In this document: positions 57,873 through 64,000 of the stretch, in pieces | How positions within the stretch are numbered: the stretch's first letter is position 1 | How the letters are laid out: the number at the start of each line of letters is the position of its first letter | Notes under the pieces: model-generated | Told to the model about the DNA's origin: nothing | Seen by the model: only the letters and a program-made list of their open reading frames with translations | Databases searched by the model: none | Source of the DNA: Acinetobacter sp. WC-141 | GTDB taxonomy: Bacteria > Pseudomonadota > Gammaproteobacteria > Pseudomonadales > Moraxellaceae | Direction of reading: 5' to 3' | Length of the DNA stretch: 64,000 nucleotides | Assembly (NCBI RefSeq): GCF_000313935.1 | Contig: NZ_AMSS01000088.1 | Location: forward strand, 1 to 64,000 | Translations under genes and position numbers: made by a program

Positions 57873-58484
57873 TTAAGAAAATAATTGTGCCCACGCTTGT
57901 ACACGGGCAGGAATTTCAGCAGTTGATCGGCCTAATATATCACTAATGACTGCACACAGGTCAGCCCCAGCCTCAATCACAGGCTTTGAGTTTTCAACCG
58001 TTAAACCACCAATCGCACAAATTGGTAAATCATATTGGGCTGCTGCTTGCTTAATCACATCGATACCCACATTACCTGCTTCAGGTTTTGTAGAGGTCGC
58101 GTAGACTGCACCAAATGCAATATAAGTCGCGCCATCTGTAATTGCTTTTTGTGCAAGCTCTAAAGAATTTAGGCAAGTACGACCGATAATAACACCTTCC
58201 GGTAATTGCGATTTTGCATCGGTAATTTCGCCATCACTTTGCCCTAAATGCACACCTAATCCAAACTGAGCGGCCAGTTTTAGGTCATCATTAATCACAA
58301 AAGGAACCTGATATTTTTCACATAAAAGTTTGATTTGTTCGACTTCAGCAGGCTGGTCGGCTTTGTCTATTTTCTTACGGCGGTACTGCAAAATTGCGAC
58401 CTGTTTGGTAGCGAGCGCGGCATCTAGTTTTTCTAATAATAATTGGATTGGGTCATCGTTGGTAATGAGATATAAACCGCGCAT
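57873..58484 (-). CDS. thiE: Thiamine-phosphate synthase
   Basis: Joins the pyrimidine diphosphate and thiazole phosphate. 203-residue TIM barrel: GLYLITNDD, ILQYRRKK, FVINDDLKLA (diphosphate Mg site), GVHLGQSDG, IIGRTCLNS, YIAFGAVYATSTKPEAG and AIGGLTVEN. Upstream of hemL in the same orientation, an order seen in other gammaproteobacteria. Confidence 0.96.
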   Translation of the reverse strand: MRGLYLITNDDPIQLLLEKLDAALATKQVAILQYRRKKIDKADQPAEVEQIKLLCEKYQVPFVINDDLKLAAQFGLGVHLGQSDGEITDAKSQLPEGVIIGRTCLNSLELAQKAITDGATYIAFGAVYATSTKPEAGNVGIDVIKQAAAQYDLPICAIGGLTVENSKPVIEAGADLCAVISDILGRSTAEIPARVQAWAQLFS

Positions 58485-58542
58485 ACTCTACTCTCGTTTT
58501 AAAAAACTTCGCTAGTATAACGGATTTATAGAACATCATAAG

Positions 58543-58578
58543 TACCGATTGATATAGGCTTACCAGTACCAATCGGTA
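58543..58578. repeat. 9-bp inverted repeat upstream of thiE
   Basis: TACCGATTG (58543-58551) and CAATCGGTA (58570-58578) are perfect reverse complements with 18 bp between. It is 60 bp before the thiE ATG and 23 bp after the DUF962 gene. No T-run follows, so an operator or an RNA hairpin are both possible. No TPP riboswitch (THI box) pattern was recognised. Confidence 0.5.
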
Positions 58579-58600
58579 TATTAAAATTAGAAAGTAAATA

Positions 58601-58984
58601 TTAGCTCAGAATTTTGTCGTGCTTACGGTCAACCAAACTCAAACGACCACGTGCAACATCAGACAACATTCGCCAATCAGAAATAAAGCTATAGAAAGGT
58701 TGTTTAAAACTGGCAGGCTTATTTTTTTCAAACACAAAATGTCCAACCCATGCATTTGCATAACCCGCTACCAAACCATAGAGCACATATTTGGCTTGTT
58801 TTTTACGAATGGCTTTAGAAAAAAAGTATAGACCAATGCTACTGCCCACCACATGTAAGCGTCTGCTCATGATGTTACGGTGTTCAGTTAAATAAAAATG
58901 ATAAAATTCCTGATAGTTTTTAATCGGCAATTCAAACTCTGGCTGAGCTTCATGGTTAAAATTCACTGGTGCATTCACGATCAT
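58601..58984 (-). CDS. DUF962/Mpo1-like membrane protein
   Basis: 127 residues. Family motifs: FYHFYLTEHRNIMSRRLHVVGS, WVGHFVFEKNKPASF and a final FISDWRMLSDVARGRL. Two short hydrophobic helices. Yeast Mpo1 of this family is an iron-dependent dioxygenase acting on 2-hydroxy fatty acids, and the conserved His residues fit metal binding. Activity in bacteria is inferred only. Confidence 0.85.
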   Translation of the reverse strand: MIVNAPVNFNHEAQPEFELPIKNYQEFYHFYLTEHRNIMSRRLHVVGSSIGLYFFSKAIRKKQAKYVLYGLVAGYANAWVGHFVFEKNKPASFKQPFYSFISDWRMLSDVARGRLSLVDRKHDKILS

Positions 58985-59149
58985 CTTCCTGATTTTTATT
59001 TGATCAAAACATCACCTGATTGTACACCTAAATAAAAGTGTAGCGTCATATGTTTGATTGTAACTTTCTCTATCAAAACCATTATTTTTAGCACTAAGCT
59101 ATTATACTTATTCAAGATAGTTTAAATACCTGATTCAGGGAGATATATT

Positions 59150-60613
59150 ATGGTCGAAGTCGAGCTAAAGTTTCAGTTACCTGAATCGAAGAAAAAAACT
59201 GTCCAGCAATACTTAAAAAAACATAAAGCAAAGAATATTCACTTACAGGCAAAGTATTACGATACCCCTGATCGTTTACTTGCAAAAAATGGCATGGCCC
59301 TACGTCTACGTAAAGAAGATGATCAATGGGTACAAACATTTAAAGCCGCAGGGCAAAGCCACCTACACCGTGTTGAAGAAGAAATTCATTTAGGTGTGTG
59401 TGACCAAGAGCCCAACTTAAACCTTGAGCTATATCAAGATAATAAAGTCATAACTGATTTAATTAATACAGCTCTAGGTAAAGAAGCCGAAAAGTTAAGT
59501 TTGCAATTTGAGACGGATGTACAACGTACTTATCATGTATTTGAAGCAGACAATACAGCTATTGAAGTTTGCCTTGATGACGGTGTCGTAAAAACAGCAG
59601 ATGCACAAAGTGTAATTTGCGAAGTTGAGTTTGAACTCAAGCAAGGCGCAGTGAAAACGCTCATTCAGTTTGCACAGCAATGGATTAATCGTTATGCCCT
59701 TTGGCTTGATGTAAGAAGTAAAGCCGAGCGTGGTAATTTATTAGCACTGGGGCAAGCAGCCTCACCTGCTGTTCATGCTAAAGCGCTGACATTAAATAAA
59801 GATATTACTGCTGAACAGGCCCTCAAAAAGATTGTTGAAAACTGTTTAGGACAATTTTTACCAAATATGGCTGCAATTGCCGATGGTGTTGCCGAAGCTG
59901 AACATATTCATCAGGCGCGTGTGAGTTTGCGCCGTTTACGTAGTGCACTTAAGCATTTTTCTGGCTGGTCAAGCGAGTTAAATCCCCTTTGGGAAGAACA
60001 AATTGCCGAGCTTTTTCGCCAGCTTGGCGACACTCGTGATGAAGATGCTATTCGTACTGAAGTGTTACCTACTATTCAAAAACATGGCTCACCTGAGCTT
60101 TTACTGCCAGTTTCAGCACAGCCCACAAAGGAACTCTCAACACTCTTTACTTCTGCGGACACGATTAAGCTATTACTCGATTTATTAGCATTTGCGTATT
60201 CAGAAGAAGATTCAAAGAACAAAACAGGTGGCTTAAAAAAACATATTAAAAAGAGTTTAGATAAGCTACATCATAAAGTGATCAGTAATGCTGAACATTT
60301 CTCTGAACTTGAAGTTGCTGAACAGCACAAAATACGAAAGCAAGCTAAACAGTTACGTTATTGTGTTGAGTTTATTTCAAGTCTTTATCCCGACAAGAAA
60401 GTACAGCAATATTTAAAACAGCTACAACCAGTACAAAATACCTTAGGTCACTATAACGACTTATTTATTGCAGAAGGTATTTTCAATAAAGTTGTCGAAA
60501 ATGACTCGTCTTTCTGGTTTGCTCTAGGCTGGGTAAAAGCAAAACAGCCTCACCTACAAAAGCGCTCGGCAAAAGCTTTACAAACTTTTAGTCAGGCTGA
60601 AACTTTCTGGTAA
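59150..60613 (+). CDS. CYTH-CHAD protein, probable inorganic triphosphatase
   Basis: 487 residues. The CYTH domain starts at once with EVELKF (ExExK at Glu3-Glu5-Lys7) and contains ALRLRKEDDQWVQTFKAAG and EVEFELKQGA; it should hydrolyse tripolyphosphate, as YgiF does. From about 210 a CHAD domain follows with conserved His/Arg helices (HQARVSLRRLRSALKHF, EQHKIRKQAKQLRYCVEF), which bind polyphosphate. GGGAG 10 nt before the ATG supports the start. Confidence 0.92.
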   Translation: MVEVELKFQLPESKKKTVQQYLKKHKAKNIHLQAKYYDTPDRLLAKNGMALRLRKEDDQWVQTFKAAGQSHLHRVEEEIHLGVCDQEPNLNLELYQDNKVITDLINTALGKEAEKLSLQFETDVQRTYHVFEADNTAIEVCLDDGVVKTADAQSVICEVEFELKQGAVKTLIQFAQQWINRYALWLDVRSKAERGNLLALGQAASPAVHAKALTLNKDITAEQALKKIVENCLGQFLPNMAAIADGVAEAEHIHQARVSLRRLRSALKHFSGWSSELNPLWEEQIAELFRQLGDTRDEDAIRTEVLPTIQKHGSPELLLPVSAQPTKELSTLFTSADTIKLLLDLLAFAYSEEDSKNKTGGLKKHIKKSLDKLHHKVISNAEHFSELEVAEQHKIRKQAKQLRYCVEFISSLYPDKKVQQYLKQLQPVQNTLGHYNDLFIAEGIFNKVVENDSSFWFALGWVKAKQPHLQKRSAKALQTFSQAETFW

Positions 60614-60618
60614 TTTAT

Positions 60619-60650
60619 AAAAAGTCGCTGCGTGTTTACAGCGACTTTTT
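60619..60650. terminator. Bidirectional terminator (CYTH-CHAD / unknown gene)
   Basis: AAAAGTCGCTG and CAGCGACTTTTT stem with an 8-nt loop between convergent genes, touching the stop codon of the leftward gene. Confidence 0.88.
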
Positions 60651-61281
60651 ATCGATACTTACCAAATACTTTCCATACACCGTTATCTGCTAACGGATCA
60701 CTATAGCTATCACTACGTTGCTTTCTTGGCTTATCGCGAGCATCGACCAATTTAAAATGTGGCTCAACTCCTAACACAATACCATTGGTGTAAAACCGTG
60801 AACGTGTATATTCGCTTTGCCCATGCTGGAATACATAGGTTCTTAAGTCGATGAACTCACGATGAGCAACCAAAGCCGCAGTATCATCGCTCTGCAACCA
60901 TTCTTGCATCGTAAAAATCTGGTCTGTTTCGAACTGTCCGCATTTTTCAATAAGACTCGCAACACCACGGAAAGTTTTAGATTCTTTTGCGCGTGTTTTA
61001 TTAATCCGAATTCGGTCTACATGAAAAAAGAATAGCGGTAAATTTAAATGGCTTGGCAAATGAATCGCATCTGGTAATTCATCTTCCATAAATGGCTGAA
61101 AAAGTTCTTGTGCCCTTTCAATTAGCCCCTGCCATTGCTGGTAATAATTTTCGACTTCTTCTTGCAACCCATAATAAATTGGCAGCCCTTCAACATGTTC
61201 TAAATATTGAGGGGGGAAAATATGCTGGCGTAATAAAGCAATGTCTGTTTTTAAACTTTGAATCGCAATTGCATCTTGCAT
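60649..61281 (-). CDS. Conserved-looking hypothetical protein
   Basis: 210 residues from ATG 61281 (MQDAIAIQSLKTDIALLRQH), picked because GGAGAG lies 6 nt upstream; the frame opens six codons earlier. Soluble, no signal peptide or membrane helix, with aromatic-rich stretches (PLFFFHVDRIRINKTRAKE, YVFQHGQSEYTRSRF) and a basic C-terminal tail. I do not recognise the family. Divergent from the DUF3144 gene across a 107-bp gap. Confidence 0.75.
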   Translation of the reverse strand: MQDAIAIQSLKTDIALLRQHIFPPQYLEHVEGLPIYYGLQEEVENYYQQWQGLIERAQELFQPFMEDELPDAIHLPSHLNLPLFFFHVDRIRINKTRAKESKTFRGVASLIEKCGQFETDQIFTMQEWLQSDDTAALVAHREFIDLRTYVFQHGQSEYTRSRFYTNGIVLGVEPHFKLVDARDKPRKQRSDSYSDPLADNGVWKVFGKYR

Positions 61282-61388
61282 ATTAGTCTCTCCTACCAAT
61301 ACTTAGGCTATTTACAGACTAAGTCAAAGGTTTTGTTTCCGCAAGCGTTTGCCTATAATAAGCAGCTCTATTTTTGCGGGAATAAGTC

Positions 61389-61772
61389 ATGTCTCAAAAG
61401 ATTAATGCAACAGATATTACTGAAGAAGAAGCATTAAATGCTGTTTTCTTTGAGCGTGCGGATGAATTCATTAAACAAGCCAATGATTTTTGTCGCCCGC
61501 CAAAAGGTGAAAAGCCTGATCCAGCCGAGCTGCGTGGTCAAGTAAGTGCCGCAATGTTGTTTGCGAGTGCGCGTTTTAACACATGGGTAGCAGCAAATAA
61601 TTTTAAAGATGGCGAAGAAATGCGCGCTGCTAAAGATCAAGTCATGTCTTATCTTGTGCAACAATTTCAAATGATGCTTGAAGATAACTTTGATGAATAT
61701 TGTGAACAGTTCGAAAATTATTTACGTTTCCGTAAAAATGAAGATTTTCACGCGCATAAACATGATCATTAA
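61389..61772 (+). CDS. DUF3144-domain protein
   Basis: 127 residues, acidic and helical: FERADEFIKQANDFCR, VSAAMLFASARFNTWVAAN, and DNFDEYCEQFENYLRF match DUF3144, a small family of unknown function in proteobacteria. The tail is His rich (HAHKHDH) and might bind metal. Cytosolic. GCGGGA lies 10 nt before the ATG. Confidence 0.88.
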   Translation: MSQKINATDITEEEALNAVFFERADEFIKQANDFCRPPKGEKPDPAELRGQVSAAMLFASARFNTWVAANNFKDGEEMRAAKDQVMSYLVQQFQMMLEDNFDEYCEQFENYLRFRKNEDFHAHKHDH

Positions 61773-61792
61773 GATGATTTAAATAGCCAAAT

Positions 61793-61818
61793 AAAAAGCC
61801 ACAATTTAGTGGCTTTTT
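61793..61818. terminator. Bidirectional terminator (DUF3144 / M16 genes)
   Basis: AAAAAGCCAC-AATTTA-GTGGCTTTTT between convergent genes. Confidence 0.92.
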
Positions 61819-61833
61819 ATTTAAAAGAAGACT

Positions 61834-64000
61834 TTATTTTTTTGCTGCCTGACCATATTGATCAGCCATAACTTCAACTAAATGTTCAAGTTTAATATAC
61901 TTTTTAATGACTTTATTTACGTCTGCAACAGTCAGTTTAGTCAGCTCTAGATCATGTCGAATTCGATCTTGTAATGTTTTATCAGACTCGAGCTGAAGAT
62001 TTAACATACCATGAATATTACGTTCATCTTCTAATGCCGTAACTCGTTTCTTCATGATATCTGCTTTAGCAGCTTCAAGCTCTTGCTCAGTCACACCTTT
62101 TTTCAACAAGTCATTTAATACTTTGTGTATTGAAGCAGAAACTTGCGCTGAACGACCCGAAGTATAATTTGCGCTAATGCTTAAGGCTCCAACATTCGTA
62201 TCACGATCAAGCTGTAACCCACTTCCAAAACCATACACTAATGCATTTTTCTCACGAAGCTCTTGAGCCAAACGTGATGAAATTTGAGACTCACCTAAAA
62301 TATAGTTGAGTAAAATTAAAGCAGATGCATCAGGATGATTTTTCCCGACTGGTAGAGCGAGCACACTTTGGTAGCTACCAAATTCACGCTGCTCAGATAA
62401 AACATGCACTTGCTGAGCCGGAAAATCTACATGATCAATCAAGATTTTTTGATAAGGCTGCTTCCCATTCCAACGTCCAAACTCCTGATTAAGTAATTTC
62501 TGCATTTTTTTCGCATCAAATTTACCCGTAATGGCAATTTGAGCGTGGTTCATTGCAAAGAAACGCTCATACAACTCTTTCACTTGCTCTTGAGTTGCAT
62601 TCTTCAATTGCTGTTTTGCCAGTTCAGGTTCAAAGTGATAGCGCAAATCACCCGGTTGATATTCTTCAAGCAAACGTGAAAGTGTTAAGCCTGCTACTAC
62701 ATCTGGCTCGGTATAAGGACGATCTAGACTTGATAAACTCTGTGATTTAATTAAATCAAATTGAGATTGCTCAAATTTCGGATTTTTCATCACATCAAGA
62801 ACAAACTTAAAAAACTCATCAAATTTTTCTGATTTAGACTGAATGTTAATGGTCATGCCATTGCCATCGGCACTTGCATAGGCCGCACCACCTGCATCAA
62901 TCGATTTATCAGCAATATCTTGCAAACTGTATTTATCAGAACCACGTAGTAATAAATATGAGGTTAAATCGACGACCGTACCTTTATTAAATAAAGATTT
63001 TTCTGTCCCGAAATCCATTGTAATCGTTGCATAAGTGCGATCATCACGTGTTTCGACTGGGAATAAAGCGTACTTCATTCCATTTTTCAGTTTTCCACGA
63101 ATAATCTTTTTCTCATTACTTTCTACATATTGTTTTGAAGCTTTTAAAAACTCTGTCACTTCTTGTTGATAAGCTTTCGGGTCTTTTAAAGGCTCTGCCT
63201 TTGCTTCTACCTGATCGAGAGTTTTAGGTGCCTCTTTTGAATTTTGCTGTTGAGCTTTTTTCTGGTCTTCAGGTGTTGGTAAAATATCACCATCAATACG
63301 ATGATCAGCAACAAGGAACTGTTTTAAAGTTTGATTTACTTGATCTAACTTAACATTTGCTACTGAATCTAAATCTTTAAAATATTGATCCCATTGCCCA
63401 CCAGCGACAGTGTAATCACTCAAACGTGACCCAAGTGCTACTGCATCTTTAGTGATTAAATCGCCTTGTGTTTTCATTAAACTCTTAACACGATTTAACT
63501 CAACTTCAGTGAAAGGCTTCCCTTTCTCAATACCTGCAAGCAAAGAACTCTCAACTTTTTTAGGGTCATTACTTGGCGCATAAATGGCACCCAGAAATAC
63601 CACATTAAAATCTTGATCTAACCAAGTACTCGCCTCAACATTGGTGGTAATACCTGTTTCAACCATGTTCTGATATAAATGACCACTTGGTTGCATGGTA
63701 TATAACAAAGGAGCTAACGCGAGTGTCGGCTGAATTTTGGTATTTTTACCATTCATATAGATATGGAATTTAGCGAGATCACTCCCCTTTTTCACCACAA
63801 ACTGACGATCTTTTATTTTTGTAGAGTCAAGCACAGGAATCTGTACAGTCTTCGGGACTTCTCTTGCCGCAATTGGACTAAAATATTGATCAATTGTTTT
63901 TAAAACATCTGTTTTATCAAACTTACCTGAAATCACCATGACTGCATTATTGGGTGCATACCAGCTACGATAAAAGCGGTCTAGCTCAGCCATTTTAATC
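61834..64000 (-). CDS. M16-family zinc peptidase (partial, N-terminus off the edge)
   Basis: The open frame reaches the right edge, so the gene starts outside. The visible 720 or so residues begin in the first M16 domain just after the expected HxxEH segment (RFYRSWYAPNNAVMVISGKF) and continue through a linker with KK/Q-rich stretch to a second pair of M16 domains (KNGMKYALFPVETRDDRTY; LLRGSDKYSLQDIADKSID in place of an HxxEH motif, so this half is non-catalytic; ELREKNALVYGFGSG). The layout fits periplasmic pitrilysin-like proteins of about 900 residues. The signal peptide and zinc site cannot be seen. Confidence 0.9.
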   Translation of the reverse strand, partial: IKMAELDRFYRSWYAPNNAVMVISGKFDKTDVLKTIDQYFSPIAAREVPKTVQIPVLDSTKIKDRQFVVKKGSDLAKFHIYMNGKNTKIQPTLALAPLLYTMQPSGHLYQNMVETGITTNVEASTWLDQDFNVVFLGAIYAPSNDPKKVESSLLAGIEKGKPFTEVELNRVKSLMKTQGDLITKDAVALGSRLSDYTVAGGQWDQYFKDLDSVANVKLDQVNQTLKQFLVADHRIDGDILPTPEDQKKAQQQNSKEAPKTLDQVEAKAEPLKDPKAYQQEVTEFLKASKQYVESNEKKIIRGKLKNGMKYALFPVETRDDRTYATITMDFGTEKSLFNKGTVVDLTSYLLLRGSDKYSLQDIADKSIDAGGAAYASADGNGMTINIQSKSEKFDEFFKFVLDVMKNPKFEQSQFDLIKSQSLSSLDRPYTEPDVVAGLTLSRLLEEYQPGDLRYHFEPELAKQQLKNATQEQVKELYERFFAMNHAQIAITGKFDAKKMQKLLNQEFGRWNGKQPYQKILIDHVDFPAQQVHVLSEQREFGSYQSVLALPVGKNHPDASALILLNYILGESQISSRLAQELREKNALVYGFGSGLQLDRDTNVGALSISANYTSGRSAQVSASIHKVLNDLLKKGVTEQELEAAKADIMKKRVTALEDERNIHGMLNLQLESDKTLQDRIRHDLELTKLTVADVNKVIKKYIKLEHLVEVMADQYGQAAKK

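Overview
The window reads as chromosome of an Acinetobacter of the A. baumannii/calcoaceticus group. Supporting signs are the low G+C content, the dat-ddc pair for 1,3-diaminopropane, a short Bap-like Ig-repeat protein, a DesB/DesC/DesT-like desaturase module and many Acinetobacter-type housekeeping proteins. The species call is inference from protein content, not from a database search. Nearly everything is ordinary single-copy chromosomal content. The one clear mobile region is the left edge.

Left edge (1-1600): the 5' half of an IS3-family insertion sequence (orfA, start of orfB, with an A AAA AAG slippery site) abuts and truncates a P4-type tyrosine integrase that faces the 3' end of a tRNA-Val(GAC) gene. 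This is the scar of a tRNA-anchored genomic island that continues off the window. 1600-9760: ybdD-cstA (pyruvate uptake), then efp and epmB divergently arranged (EF-P and the aminomutase making its lysine modification), then a PilZ-domain protein coupled to a FimX-like REC-PAS-GGDEF-EAL protein whose enzymatic motifs are degenerate, a probable c-di-GMP receptor pair.

9760-27110: rpmE, a YfeH-like transporter, ampG-gloA (AmpG carries an extra periplasmic domain), a LonB-type protease, a LysR regulator, surE-nlpD, two tandem small secreted paralogs of unknown role, a D,D-carboxypeptidase, a gamma-carbonic anhydrase, nudix-mnmA-hflD-purB, and a YjdF-like membrane protein. 27110-36730: Bap-like Ig-repeat protein, a cytochrome b561-like protein, SohB without its usual membrane anchor, and pstSCAB under a clear PHO box.

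36730-45750: an aromatic-type amino acid permease, an indolepyruvate/phenylpyruvate decarboxylase, a divergent Lrp-type regulator and an aldehyde dehydrogenase. The lrp/ipdC and aldehyde dehydrogenase promoter regions share a 17-bp inverted repeat plus an upstream half-site at identical spacing, so they look like one Lrp regulon for converting aromatic amino acids to aryl-acetates. dat-ddc follows. 45750-64000: SIMPL protein, a TetR/DUF4442 divergent pair with a long palindrome, the DesT-DesCB-like module, PerM-like permease, rapA, rluA, an EntB-shaped pseudo-enzyme without active-site residues, hemL, thiE, a DUF962 protein, a CYTH-CHAD protein, an unknown protein, a DUF3144 protein and an M16 peptidase running off the right edge.

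Most transcription units end in clear intrinsic hairpin terminators, many bidirectional between convergent genes. No CRISPR array, rRNA, prophage, toxin-antitoxin pair or known defence system was seen. The least-explained items are the EntB-like pseudo-enzyme, the FimX-like/PilZ pair, the shared Lrp-type operator and the tandem secreted paralogs.
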